Positions 1-8,242 are shown, counted from the stretch's first letter. The stretch is DNA of 64,000 nucleotides from Pseudomonas sp. KU26590 (GCF_026153515.1 NZ_CP110644.1:124001-188000), one strand, 5' to 3'. Program-made: numbers and translations. The notes: generated by a model not told the origin, from the letters alone.

Positions 1-1
1 G

Positions 2-238
2 ATGGGTGGCAAGCCGAGACCTGATCCCTCTATAGTCAGTGGCTTCAGGGTCGCGTATGTAGATGGCGGGCGTAAATATTATTTTGATGGGGTAGAGCAG
101 CGGTATTACTCCTGGGACTCGCTCCACGGCGAATTTGAAGTCTTCGACCGGCGTGGATTTCACTTGGGTTCGGTTTGCCCTGTAACCGGGCTTGCCTTGA
201 AACCTCCTGTCCGCGGACGAAGAATCAAAACGAACTGA
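2..238 (+). CDS. Colicin E3-type 16S rRNase domain protein (stand-alone or C-terminal piece)
   Basis: The 78 residues match the cytotoxic domain of colicin E3/cloacin DF13/pyocin S6, which cuts 16S rRNA at the decoding centre. The block WDSLHGEFE carries D39, H42 and E46 at the spacing of colicin E3 D510, H513 and E517, and R73 near the end (PVRGRRIK) fits R545, so the whole catalytic set is present. The ATG sits at the second base of the window, so it may be the true start of a stand-alone toxin or an internal Met of a longer bacteriocin or contact-dependent toxin; the upstream sequence is missing. The stop codon overlaps the ribosome binding site of the next gene, so the two are coupled. 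The domain call is strong; the full gene length is unknown. Confidence 0.75.
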   Translation: MGGKPRPDPSIVSGFRVAYVDGGRKYYFDGVEQRYYSWDSLHGEFEVFDRRGFHLGSVCPVTGLALKPPVRGRRIKTN

Positions 239-247
239 GAGGTTCAT

Positions 248-562
248 ATGAATTTTGTAGAGCTCTGCCTCAAAGGTGACGTGCTGGAAGAAGAAATCGA
301 CCAGTTTATCGAGGCGTGGCACGAAGGCCATGAAGGTGTAGACCTTGAGTTGCACGAGTACTTGGGCATGCGTTGGGAGGAGTACCAGTTATGGTCGACG
401 ACGCCATCAGTACTGCCTTTTGTATTGGCCGCCCATAAGTTCGGTACATCCCTTGAGGATCAGCTTGCCCAAGACAAATTTGCTATTGCGGCGCGAGCGC
501 GCTCAGTGTCTGAAGCAACCAAAGTCGAGGCGTGGCTGCGCAGCATAGGCAAAATAGAGTGA
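248..562 (+). CDS. Candidate antitoxin/immunity protein, 104 aa, paired with rRNase and ImmA-type peptidase
   Basis: This small acidic protein has the blocks VELCLKGDVLEEEIDQFIEAWHEG and LHEYLGMRWEEYQLW, a pattern I associate with short hypothetical proteins encoded next to ImmA/IrrE peptidases. It does not resemble the roughly 85-residue cloacin/colicin E3 immunity proteins. It follows the rRNase by 9 nt, its ribosome binding site GAGAGG (237-242) overlaps the toxin stop, and its own stop lies inside the next start (GTGA at 559-562). Position and coupling suggest it neutralises the rRNase or links it to the peptidase. That is inference; no DNA-binding motif was recognised. Confidence 0.7.
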   Translation: MNFVELCLKGDVLEEEIDQFIEAWHEGHEGVDLELHEYLGMRWEEYQLWSTTPSVLPFVLAAHKFGTSLEDQLAQDKFAIAARARSVSEATKVEAWLRSIGKIE

Positions 563-1485
563 CTCCCGAGGAAAAGATGGCCAATCGCGTGTTGGCCATT
601 CGCCGACTGGCCCCACCTTACGACCTTGAGCAACTCGCTTCTGCATACGGAAATCTTGAATATCTTGAGCTGCCTTTTGGTGTAGACGGCATAACAATCG
701 GAATCGGCGAATCGACCAAGCCTCTGATTCTAGTCAACTCATCCGCACCTGCCACTCGGCGAAAATTTACCCTCGCGCACGAAATTGGTCACGTTGTCAT
801 TCCTTGGCATACAGGCACCATCGTGTCTCATTTAGAAAACGGCAAGGTCGATGCTGCGTATAGCCAGATGGAATCCGAGGCCAATCGCTTCGCCGCTGAA
901 TTACTGATGCCCTCCCAGTGGCTTGTCGCAGAATTCCAACGTTCAGCTAACCTGGAGCAATATTTTCGCTCTGTGCTTGCGCAGTCAGGCGCCTCCAGAG
1001 AGGCAACGCTTAATAAAATATTACGCCCTCTTCCGTGCCCCGTGATCTGCATACATGTAGATAGTGCATACAGAATACTGAGCGCTCGTAAATCCACGTC
1101 GGCGCCGCATTTGCCTATTCAAGGCACTATTGTCAACAACGGGTCATTCGGGGCAGACAACAATTTCGAACAGTTCGAAATTGACAGCCAGCTGTACATG
1201 AGCTGGACATTTGTTGGTCGTGACATCAAGGAAGTAGACCATAGGCCGTGGCGGGTGGTTCTCGCACAAATCATGGAGGAGACCGCAGCACACCAGTATT
1301 TGCAAAGCATCAACGGAGTCTTGGCTGCTGCTTACGGTAGAGATAAAGCTCTCAGCGAACCTGAGATATGCGGCGCAATCATTCGCGCGTTTACCAACAA
1401 AGAAAACCTCAGGGGCGTCCTTGAACATGAACTCTTCGAGCAATTTGTCATAAAAAGAGTAAAAGAACTCAAGCAACGCATTTAG
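559..1485 (+). CDS. ImmA/IrrE family metallopeptidase
   Basis: This is a zinc peptidase of the ImmA/IrrE (M78) type. HEIGH near residues 74-78 supplies two zinc ligands and the catalytic Glu, and ESEANRFAAELLMP gives the third ligand; these features define the family. Known members (ImmA of ICEBs1, IrrE of Deinococcus) cut a partner repressor and so switch on mobile-element or stress genes. The start chosen is GTG 559, which overlaps the previous stop and gives VTPEEKMANRV at the N-terminus. ATG 577 is also possible because GAGG at 568-571 sits 5 nt before it. The region after about residue 180 has no recognised domain. No XRE-type repressor is encoded nearby, so the 104-aa neighbour is the obvious candidate partner. 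Confidence 0.85.
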   Translation: MTPEEKMANRVLAIRRLAPPYDLEQLASAYGNLEYLELPFGVDGITIGIGESTKPLILVNSSAPATRRKFTLAHEIGHVVIPWHTGTIVSHLENGKVDAAYSQMESEANRFAAELLMPSQWLVAEFQRSANLEQYFRSVLAQSGASREATLNKILRPLPCPVICIHVDSAYRILSARKSTSAPHLPIQGTIVNNGSFGADNNFEQFEIDSQLYMSWTFVGRDIKEVDHRPWRVVLAQIMEETAAHQYLQSINGVLAAAYGRDKALSEPEICGAIIRAFTNKENLRGVLEHELFEQFVIKRVKELKQRI

Positions 1486-1580
1486 TTATTAAACTGACAC
1501 CGTCCACTCGTCACAGCGGCTTATTGTGCCGACAGCGATCCACGGGCATCATCGTTGGCTCGACACAAGGAAGCGTCTCC

Positions 1581-2072
1581 ATGGCTAACCCCACACTCCA
1601 CCTCCTCTGCGGCAAAATCGCATCCGGGAAATCAACGCTGGCGAACTCTCTAAAGCGTGACCACGCAGCGATCCTGCTGACCGAAGACCATTGGCTCTCA
1701 AGACTCTACCCAGACCAGATCCACTCGGTCGCAGACTACGTAACACTCTCAAAAAGACTCCGAGATGTCGTAGGCCCTCTAGTCATCGACATGCTGAAGG
1801 CCAAGATCAATGTGGTTCTCGATTTCCCCGCCAACACCCCCTCAGACCGCCACTGGTTACGCAGTCTGGCTGCTACCGCACAGGCCTCTCACAGCCTTCA
1901 CTTCATCGATATCGACGACGAAACCTGCCGAGCCCGGCTGCACCTCAGAAACGAGCGTGGCGAGCATGACTTCGCAGCGACTGACGCAGAGTTCGATTTG
2001 ATCACCAGCTACTTTGTGGCCCCAGATAAGGAAGAGGGGCTCAACGTAGTCATTCACCAGGATCACGCCTAA
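1581..2072 (+). CDS. P-loop kinase-like ATPase (AAA_33/zeta-toxin-like fold)
   Basis: A 163-residue protein with Walker A GKIASGKST at about residues 10-18, a hydrophobic strand ending in D (NVVLDF) and an Arg-rich lid (CRARLHLRNERG), the usual layout of small ATP-dependent kinases of the AAA_33 group. The phosphate acceptor cannot be told. ATG 1581 was preferred to an upstream in-frame start because AGGAAG (1568-1573) lies 7 nt before it. It begins about 95 bp after the metallopeptidase on the same strand and could belong to the same accessory patch, but no overlap links them. The resemblance to zeta toxins is at fold level only. Confidence 0.7.
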   Translation: MANPTLHLLCGKIASGKSTLANSLKRDHAAILLTEDHWLSRLYPDQIHSVADYVTLSKRLRDVVGPLVIDMLKAKINVVLDFPANTPSDRHWLRSLAATAQASHSLHFIDIDDETCRARLHLRNERGEHDFAATDAEFDLITSYFVAPDKEEGLNVVIHQDHA

Positions 2073-2243
2073 ACGGCTGCCTCCCAGAGAGAACCTTGCC
2101 ATCAGGTTCAAACGGCGCCCTTAGATTCGAAGCGCCCCCTCCCCCATCCCGCCCCCTTCGAGTAACGTATACCCATCCAACGGGCCCTCGCGTCTGCGTC
2201 AGGACAGCGACCCGCCATCAGAATCACTATAGAAGGCCCAACC

Positions 2244-2564
2244 GTGCACAAAGTCCGATTGATCAAGTACGTCTGGACCCACCAGACCCCGGAGATTTCG
2301 TCTGAATGGTCCAAGCTGCTCTACGAAGTGGAGCTGCCGTTCGTCCCTTTCCATGGCTTGAACATTCAGCTGCCGATGCAGCGCGTCTGGCGGATTCGGG
2401 ACGTTGAGTGGAACGTCGAGGAGCAGACCTTCCGCTGCCATATCGAGGATCAGTTCATGAACCTGCTGGACGTGGACGACTCGTACGAGGACTGGATCGA
2501 GACGTTGCTGGAGTGTGGCTGGGTGCTGAGCGGGCGCTACACCAATGAGCACAACAAGACCTGA
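2244..2564 (+). CDS. Hypothetical protein, 106 aa
   Basis: Not recognised. The protein starts with GTG 2244, supported by AGAAGG at 2231-2236, 7 nt upstream. It is soluble, rich in Trp and acidic residues (EWSKLLYEVELPF, DVEWNVEEQTF) and has no signal peptide or membrane segment. The middle reads like alternating beta strands and the end is an acidic helix (DDSYEDWIETLLECGW). It lies alone between the accessory patch and the solute-binding protein gene. A small immunity or adaptor protein is possible but nothing shows it. Confidence 0.6.
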   Translation: MHKVRLIKYVWTHQTPEISSEWSKLLYEVELPFVPFHGLNIQLPMQRVWRIRDVEWNVEEQTFRCHIEDQFMNLLDVDDSYEDWIETLLECGWVLSGRYTNEHNKT

Positions 2565-2697
2565 TTCGCCTTCGCTCAAATATTCCCCCGGAATTGACGC
2601 AGGATGCGCGCTGTGCCCGGCAGATATCCCGAACAGGTGCCAGACTGGATAGCAGACCAGGCACAAGGACTGTCCCGGCGCCCTATTCCCTTTGAGC

Positions 2698-3456
2698 ATG
2701 ACTGCCATGAAATGGATTTCCTGTTGTACCCGTTACGCGGCCAGCGCGCTGTTGGCGTGGTCGTCAGCGGCGTTTGCGCTGCCGGTCGTCGACTTGTATG
2801 TGGCCGAAGCGCCACCGCTGACCATGGCCAGTCAAGGCGACCAGCATGGCATCGCGGGCGACATCAGCCTTCAGGCCATGGCGATGGCCGGGTATTCCGC
2901 CCACCTGCTGTCGCCGCCGTGGCCGCGCGCGCAACGCGATGTGGCGCTTGGGTCGAACAAACTCATCGCGCCGCTGACTCGCACTCAAAGCCGGGAAAAA
3001 AACTTCACCTGGATCGCTCCGCTGATGACGATGGACCGGGCGTTTTTCAGCCTCGATCGTCACGTCGACAGTTTTGAAGAGGCGCGCAGGACCTTCAAGA
3101 TGATCGCTGTGGGCAGTGGCTCGGCGCAGGAAGTGCGGTTGCGTGAGGAAGGTTTTTCCGCCGCTCAGATTTATCCGCTGAAGATTGGTGAGAACCCGGC
3201 GCTGATGTTGCTCAAGGGCCGGGTGGATGCGTGGTTCAACGGCGTGCCGGAGACGCTTTATATCTGGAAGCAGATCAGCGATCGCCCGCTGATGATGAGT
3301 CGGGCATTAATGACCGCCGATCTGTATCTGGCGTGCTCGAAGGACTGCGACCCTCAGATGGTCGAGAAGCTGAAGACCGCGATCGATACGCTACAGTCAA
3401 ACGGCGCGATCAAACGCGCCCAGCATGACTACTTGAAAGGGCTGCCCGTCCAGTAG
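2698..3456 (+). CDS. Periplasmic solute-binding protein, SBP_bac_3 type
   Basis: A 252-residue protein related to amino-acid-type ABC transporter binding proteins. An N-terminal signal peptide (about residues 1-25, ending AAFA before LPVVDLYV) sends it to the periplasm, with no lipobox. The body has the two-lobe family pattern: GIAGDISLQAMAMAGY, a central AVGSGSAQEVRL segment and a C-terminal KLKTAIDTLQSNG helix. The length is that of a lone extracellular domain. No permease or ATPase lies beside it, so it may act with a distant transporter or as a ligand sensor. ATG 2698 was chosen over an upstream TTG; ATG 2707 is also possible. Confidence 0.75.
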   Translation: MTAMKWISCCTRYAASALLAWSSAAFALPVVDLYVAEAPPLTMASQGDQHGIAGDISLQAMAMAGYSAHLLSPPWPRAQRDVALGSNKLIAPLTRTQSREKNFTWIAPLMTMDRAFFSLDRHVDSFEEARRTFKMIAVGSGSAQEVRLREEGFSAAQIYPLKIGENPALMLLKGRVDAWFNGVPETLYIWKQISDRPLMMSRALMTADLYLACSKDCDPQMVEKLKTAIDTLQSNGAIKRAQHDYLKGLPVQ

Positions 3457-3488
3457 GCCAGCCTAGCTCCGTGGCTCGTGCTTGCCGG

Positions 3489-4448
3489 TCACGGCAGCAG
3501 AATCACCTTGTCGGCGCCGCCCTGATTCACTTCGGCGTAGCGTGCCAGGCCTTCTTCCAGCGGCGACTCGATCAGCCCGGTTGGCAGCGGCAAGGTGCCG
3601 TCGTCGAACTGTTTGCCGAACTGCTCCAGCATCCGCGCGCAGGCTTCCACGCCGTACAGCAGGGAGTTGATCCCCACCACCGAACCGCCTTTGCGGTACA
3701 GCGCTAGTGCGGGCAGCTGCACGTGGCCGTCCACCGGCGCGGCGATGATTGCGATGCGTCCGAATTGAGCCAACGCAGGCACAGAAGACGGCAGCCAAAA
3801 GCCGGTGGTGTCGAAGATCACATCGGCGCCGCCTGGAAAAACGGCGTTCACTTGAGCGCCGAGGTCTTCTGGCCTGTCGAGCTGGATCGCATCGAAGCCT
3901 TGCTCTTGCAGCGCTTTCAACTGGTCCGGTTTACGCACCGCTGCCAGCACCTGGGCGCCGCGCACTTTCGCCAGTGCAATGGCGGCGCTACCGACTGCGC
4001 CATTGGCACCGATGACCAACAACCGGGTGCCGCTCTGCACGAGGCTGCGCTCAAGCGCGTCCCAAGCGGTGGTGTAGGGAACGCCCAGACTGGCGGCCTG
4101 AGTAAAGCTCAGCGATGCAGGTTTGATCGCCACGCCCTTGGCCGACAGCGTGATGTAGCCGGCATGGGAGCCGTCGCGGACAAAGCCGATTTCTTTGCCG
4201 GTGCCCCACACCTCTTTGCCGATCAGTTCCTGCGGGCCTTCGACGACCACGCCCGCAAAATCGCGACCCGGAATGCGCGGCATCGTGGTGTAGGGGAAGC
4301 GGCCCAGGACGTTTTTGACGTCGCTGGGGTTCAGGCCTGCGGCTTTTATCTGCACCAGAACTTCGCCAGCCGCCGGGACAGGCGTGGGCAGATCGACGAC
4401 TTCCAGCGCAGCCAGGTCGCCGGTGCGGGAGAATTGCAGAGCTTTCAT
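3489..4448 (-). CDS. Quinone oxidoreductase-like medium-chain dehydrogenase (NADPH-binding)
   Basis: A 319-residue zinc-free MDR-superfamily oxidoreductase. The N-terminal GroES-like half has AAGLNPSDVKN and PGRDFAGVV, typical of NADPH:quinone reductases. The Rossmann half has the nucleotide motif VIGANGAVGSAAIALAK and ends with the family-typical GADKVILLP. The structural-zinc cysteine cluster of alcohol dehydrogenases is absent. The natural substrate is not predictable. A small XapX gene lies directly upstream on the same strand, with an AraC regulator beyond it, which may control this short cluster. Confidence 0.85.
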   Translation of the reverse strand: MKALQFSRTGDLAALEVVDLPTPVPAAGEVLVQIKAAGLNPSDVKNVLGRFPYTTMPRIPGRDFAGVVVEGPQELIGKEVWGTGKEIGFVRDGSHAGYITLSAKGVAIKPASLSFTQAASLGVPYTTAWDALERSLVQSGTRLLVIGANGAVGSAAIALAKVRGAQVLAAVRKPDQLKALQEQGFDAIQLDRPEDLGAQVNAVFPGGADVIFDTTGFWLPSSVPALAQFGRIAIIAAPVDGHVQLPALALYRKGGSVVGINSLLYGVEACARMLEQFGKQFDDGTLPLPTGLIESPLEEGLARYAEVNQGGADKVILLP

Positions 4449-4486
4449 ATGGATTCATCCAGAGTGGGGAAAGGGAAGTCGTCGAT

Positions 4487-4660
4487 TCAGGACGCCAGAT
4501 TGGACAAGAACTGCTTGCCCACCGGCCACAGCCATTCACCGGCTTGCATGCCGAGCAGGCCAACCAGTGCGACCAGAGGCGGTGCGGGTGAACGGAAATC
4601 CAGCAGGCCGTACAGCAAACCGACGGCGATACCGATGGCGAGGGAAATGACGTAGCTCAT
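4487..4660 (-). CDS. XapX domain small membrane protein
   Basis: A 57-residue protein read from the minus strand, starting MSYVISLAIGIAVG and ending GKQFLSNLAS. It has two hydrophobic helices (about residues 3-20 and 28-42) separated by DFRSPAPP, the signature of the XapX domain family of tiny inner-membrane proteins. The function is unknown; members often lie beside dehydrogenase or xanthosine-related genes. Here it starts 38 bp upstream of the quinone oxidoreductase on the same strand, so the two are probably co-transcribed. It is short enough to be missed by automatic gene calling. Confidence 0.8.
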   Translation of the reverse strand: MSYVISLAIGIAVGLLYGLLDFRSPAPPLVALVGLLGMQAGEWLWPVGKQFLSNLAS

Positions 4661-4792
4661 GACAACTCCGGTGCGTGGGACGCGCGGCTCGATGGCGGCG
4701 CGACTGCGTTAAGCGATGACCAGAGTGTAAGGAGGGACGGCAAGCGCTACCGGCCAAGAGCTTCTGAATTTCGGACAGAAGCGGCGCAGGCG

Positions 4793-5569
4793 TCAGTGGG
4801 ACGGATCAACGGCTGGGTACTGAGAGGGGGACATGCCGAGCTCGCGGCGGAACATGTCGCTGAAGCTGCTCGGCGAATACCCCATCGACCGAGCAATGGC
4901 GTTGACCGGCACGCCCTGAATGATCTCCGCCACCGAGGTCGCCAGTTGCACCTGTCGCCGCCATTCGGCGAAGCCCATGCCAAGCACTGACTGAAACAGC
5001 CGGGACAACGTTCGCACACTGGCACCGGCGTTTTCCGCGTGCTGCTCGAATGACACGTCGATGGACGGCTCGATCATCACCGCCTGGCAGACGCTCATCA
5101 GCCTGCGGTCGCTGTCATCGGGCATCGGCACTTTCAGCAGCGAACGCCGGGCGCGTTTGAGTTCTAGCAAGGCCAGGTTGACTACGGCATCGTAGTAATC
5201 CGATTCCTTGTCCTGCTCGGTCACCAGACCGACGATCAGCTCGCGCATTAAGCGACCGACTTCCAGCACCTGAACGGTGTTGTCGAGGGTTCGGGCGAGC
5301 GCCGGGCGCAGGTAGATATTGCGCATTTCCAGATCCGACACCACGCGGATGCCGTGGGGGACGCCGGGCGGCAACCAGACCGCGCGCTGCGGCGGCACGA
5401 CCAGCGCTTCGTTGGGCGTCTCGACCCACATCACGCCCGACATCGCGTAGAGCACCTGCCCCCACTCATGCTCGTGGGGCTCGATGTACAACCCGCGCGG
5501 ATACGTCCGTGACAAAGGCCGCACGGGGACGGCGGTATTGGAGAGGTCGGGCGGCGCGGCGATTGCCAT
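4793..5569 (-). CDS. AraC-family transcriptional regulator with cupin sensor domain
   Basis: A 258-residue regulator. The N-terminal half is a cupin-type sensor (IEPHEHEWGQVLYAMSGVM, VWLPPGVPHGI) and the C-terminal roughly 100 residues are the two AraC helix-turn-helix motifs (SVRTLSRLFQSVLGMGFAEW; ARSMGYSPSSFSDMFRRELG). The inducer is unknown. It is encoded upstream of, and on the same strand as, the XapX and oxidoreductase genes, with 132 bp between it and XapX, so these are plausible targets. The tandem REP array begins about 110 bp upstream of its start. Confidence 0.9.
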   Translation of the reverse strand: MAIAAPPDLSNTAVPVRPLSRTYPRGLYIEPHEHEWGQVLYAMSGVMWVETPNEALVVPPQRAVWLPPGVPHGIRVVSDLEMRNIYLRPALARTLDNTVQVLEVGRLMRELIVGLVTEQDKESDYYDAVVNLALLELKRARRSLLKVPMPDDSDRRLMSVCQAVMIEPSIDVSFEQHAENAGASVRTLSRLFQSVLGMGFAEWRRQVQLATSVAEIIQGVPVNAIARSMGYSPSSFSDMFRRELGMSPSQYPAVDPSH

Positions 5570-5680
5570 GGTGAAACCGGTGGGAGTGGGGATGCGGCGA
5601 TGTTAGCGGGAGAGCGGGAGGGATCGCCAGTGCAGTGAAGCACCGACCATGGCAGTTGATGATGGGATTGGCTCAATCCA

Positions 5681-6289
5681 TAGGGGCCGGCTTGCTGGCG
5701 AACGCGGTGGGTCAGCGACGGCGCGTTGTCTGAGCCGACGCATTCGCGGGCAAGCGCGCTCCTACAGTGGGTCGGCGTCAAACCCCACGTCTAGGTTGTG
5801 TGCAAATCCGTAGGAGCCGGCTTGCTGGCGAACGCGATGGGTCAGCGACGGCGCGTCGTCTGAGCCGGCGAATTCGCGGGCAAGCGCGCTCCTACAGTGG
5901 GTCGGCGTCAAACCTTACGTCTGGGTTGTGTGCAAATCCGTAGGAGCCGGCTTGCTGGCGAACGCGATGGGTCAGCGACGGCGCGTTGTCTGAGCCGGCG
6001 AATTCGCGGGCAAGCGCGCTCCTACACTGGGTCGGCGTCAAACCCCACGTCTGGGTTGTGTGCAAATCCGTAGGAGCCGGCTTGCTGGCGAACGCGATGG
6101 GTCAGCGACAGCCGCGTCGTCTGAGCCGACGCATTCGCGGGCAAGCGCGCTCCTACACTGGGTCGGCGTCAAACCTTACGTCTGGGTTGTGTGCAAATCC
6201 GTAGGAGCCGGCTTGCTGGCGAATGCATTTGTTCAGCCACCGTAGTGGTGAATGACGTGCACGGTTCGCCAGCAAGCCGGCTCTTACAA
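5681..6289. repeat. Tandem REP/REPIN array, 130-bp unit, four full copies plus a degenerate fifth
   Basis: A unit of 130-131 bp begins with TAGGAGCCGGCTTGCTGGCG (first copy TAGGGGCC) at 5681, 5811, 5941, 6071 and 6202. Each unit pairs this REP type with a second, inverted type (TTCGCGGGCAAGCGCGCTCC) about 70 bp on, then a spacer containing GTCGGCGTCAAACC and GTTGTGTGCAAATCC. The fifth copy loses the pattern and closes with an inverted first-type REP ending near 6289. Copies differ at only a few positions, so the array grew by recent duplication of the whole unit. It fills the 745-bp gap between the AraC gene and the 3' end of the porin gene. Confidence 0.95.
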
Positions 6290-6313
6290 ACTCATGTCAG
6301 AAGACTTCAAACA

Positions 6314-7582
6314 TCAGAACACGTTGATGGGGTAATCGACGAAGATCCGCGTTTCGTTACCGCCAACGTTGTACTGGTCCACATCGTTGGAGACGCGCAG
6401 GAACGAGTTACGCAGACGCACCGAGAGGTCTTTGACCGGGCCGCTCTGGACCACGTAGGTCAACTGGCTGAACAGTTCGCGCTCTTCGCCACGACCACGA
6501 TCACTGCCGTCGTCGATGTTGTCGCCGCGCACGTACGCCAAGCGGTAGCTCAGGCCAGGGGTCACCACGGTGGCCAAGTTCACGCCGTAGCCCAACTGCC
6601 AAGAACGTTCGTCCTTGCCGTTGAAGTCCGACCAGTAGGAGTTCGCCAGATAGATGGTGTTGCCGCCATCGCCGGTGCCGCCTGCGTTGCGGTAGCCGCC
6701 GTAGCTGTAACCGGTCTCGCCGGTGCTGCGCTGATGCGCGAGGGTGAACGAGTGGATGCCCACCGCCCAGGTCGCTGCCAGGCTCCAGATCTTGTTGTCG
6801 CGGGCGTCGTCGACGGCGAAGTCCTTGTCCAGCCTGGTCTTGTAGCCGTTGAAGTCGAAGGTCAGCGACTGATCTTTCGGCATCGCCCAGACGTAGTTCA
6901 GGTTCACGTACTGCTTTTTCAGCACGTCTTCGTCGTCGGAGGCGTAAAACGCGGCGCTGAGCGCTTCGGTGAATTTGTAGCTGCCGCCGTAGACGTTGAT
7001 GCTCTTCAGATCACCGCTGTCGCGGCCTTCGGCGCTCTTGCGGGTTTCGGCGGTGAAGCGGCCAGCCACCAGCGTGAGGCCCTTGATCTCTTTGGAGGTG
7101 ATCATGGTGCCGGTGTAGGACTCAGGCAGCAGGCGCGAGCCGTCGTACGTCAGCACGGGCAGCTCCGGCATCATGTCGCCGTATTTCAATTCGGTATTGG
7201 AAACCCGGAATTTGACCGCGCCGCCAAAGCGCGACAGGTCATCCGCCGCGTTGCCGCTGTCGCCCTGCTTGAAGAAGTCGATACCGCCCGCGCCGCTCTT
7301 GCCCTTGCCTCCGTCCAGACGCGCTGCATACAGACCGAAAGCGTCAACGCCCACGCCCACCACGCCTTGGGTGAAACCGGATGTGTAGCCGGCCATGAAC
7401 GCCTGACCCCACTCCGAGCGGTCCTGCGGTCCGTTTTTATAGTCGCGATTGATGTAGGCGTTGCGCAGGTTGATCTTCAGGCTGCTGTCTTCAACGAAGC
7501 CTTTGGAATCTGCCTGACCGTCCGCCATGGCGTGAGTGGCGGCGAGAATGCCCAGAGCGAGCAGGCCGATACGCTGGTTCAT
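6314..7582 (-). CDS. OprD-family outer-membrane porin
   Basis: A 422-residue precursor: a signal peptide (residues 1 to about 20, ending AMA) then a beta-barrel with the OprD pattern. Family features are SSLKINLRNAYINRD at the mature N-terminus, EWGQAFMAGYTSGFTQG, VGVGVDAFGLYAARLDGG, the conserved substrate-loop stretch LPVLTYDGSRLLPESYTG, and a C-terminal strand ending in an aromatic residue (IFVDYPINVF). OprD proteins take up basic amino acids or small carboxylates; which group this one joins cannot be decided by eye. No transporter gene sits next to it. The REP array lies at its 3' end. Confidence 0.92.
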   Translation of the reverse strand: MNQRIGLLALGILAATHAMADGQADSKGFVEDSSLKINLRNAYINRDYKNGPQDRSEWGQAFMAGYTSGFTQGVVGVGVDAFGLYAARLDGGKGKSGAGGIDFFKQGDSGNAADDLSRFGGAVKFRVSNTELKYGDMMPELPVLTYDGSRLLPESYTGTMITSKEIKGLTLVAGRFTAETRKSAEGRDSGDLKSINVYGGSYKFTEALSAAFYASDDEDVLKKQYVNLNYVWAMPKDQSLTFDFNGYKTRLDKDFAVDDARDNKIWSLAATWAVGIHSFTLAHQRSTGETGYSYGGYRNAGGTGDGGNTIYLANSYWSDFNGKDERSWQLGYGVNLATVVTPGLSYRLAYVRGDNIDDGSDRGRGEERELFSQLTYVVQSGPVKDLSVRLRNSFLRVSNDVDQYNVGGNETRIFVDYPINVF

Positions 7583-7832
7583 CTTGTTGTCCTTGTGAGC
7601 GGATTAATCGCGCGCTGTGGCAAATGCCCGGAGTGGGCAGTTGCGTCTTCCGGCACTGAAAAAGTCCCGGAAGCCCGCACGAAATCATCGCAGTGGACGA
7701 CTGATGCACGTACATGGCGCTAGGCCACAGGCGGTGGAGGCGCGAATGCTATCCCCGGCCTACCGAGGTGTCAATTTGATGGAAGTCAAACCGAGGCAGG
7801 CCGTTTCTGTGATCGCATCCACAACACCTTTG

Positions 7833-8063
7833 TCAGCTGTGAAGCAGGCCCAGCATAGCCTCGATCTCTGCATCGTTTATCAGCCCGCACGGATAACGCT
7901 TCGACAGCATCTTGCGAAAATCACCGCGTTGCTTCAGCGCCTGCTCGTCGTGCAGGCGCACCATCGGGATCCGGGTCGTCCGTAACCAGTCCGCCATCAT
8001 CTGCCGTGCTTCACTACTCGCAGAAAAACCTCGAGTCACTCGCAACTCATGACCTGCGTTCAT
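7833..8063 (-). CDS. Hypothetical protein, 76 aa
   Basis: Not recognised. It is a soluble, basic small protein with ASSEARQMMADWLRTTRIPM and QRGDFRKMLSKRYPCGLINDAEIEAMLG, the latter suggesting a short helical domain. The start is ATG 8063, with AGAGG about 9 nt upstream on the minus strand. It stands alone between the porin and aguA. The reading frame is free of odd codon use, and I take it to be real although it is short. Confidence 0.5.
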   Translation of the reverse strand: MNAGHELRVTRGFSASSEARQMMADWLRTTRIPMVRLHDEQALKQRGDFRKMLSKRYPCGLINDAEIEAMLGLLHS

Positions 8064-8192
8064 AAGGACAACCTCTTATGTCGTGGACTGCGAAATCTAC
8101 GGAGCTTTTGTTACAGACGGACTACCCCGGGAAGCATTTACGCGCCGCTGGGATCCCATCTTCCTACGGCTGACCGAAAACTGTCCGCCCAT

Positions 8193-8218
8193 AAAAAAGC
8201 CCATCGTCTGATGGGCTT
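8193..8218 (-). terminator. Rho-independent terminator of aguA
   Basis: AAGCCCATC (8197-8205) pairs with GATGGGCTT (8210-8218) around a 4-nt loop. On the minus strand the stem is followed by a run of T. It lies 25 bp past the aguA stop. Confidence 0.85.
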
Positions 8219-8242
8219 GATAGCAGCAAGAAGTGAACCAAC

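Noticed and set aside
5681..6289. Regular direct repeats considered as a CRISPR array
   Set aside because: The period is 130 bp, the repeats contain inverted REP heads, and the spacers are nearly identical; no cas gene is near.
6191..7723. A 510-codon open frame on the plus strand opposite the OprD gene
   Set aside because: It is the antisense shadow of a GC-rich porin gene and reads as Val/Ala/Gln/Arg-rich sequence with no family motif; the OprD reading has a signal peptide and barrel motifs.
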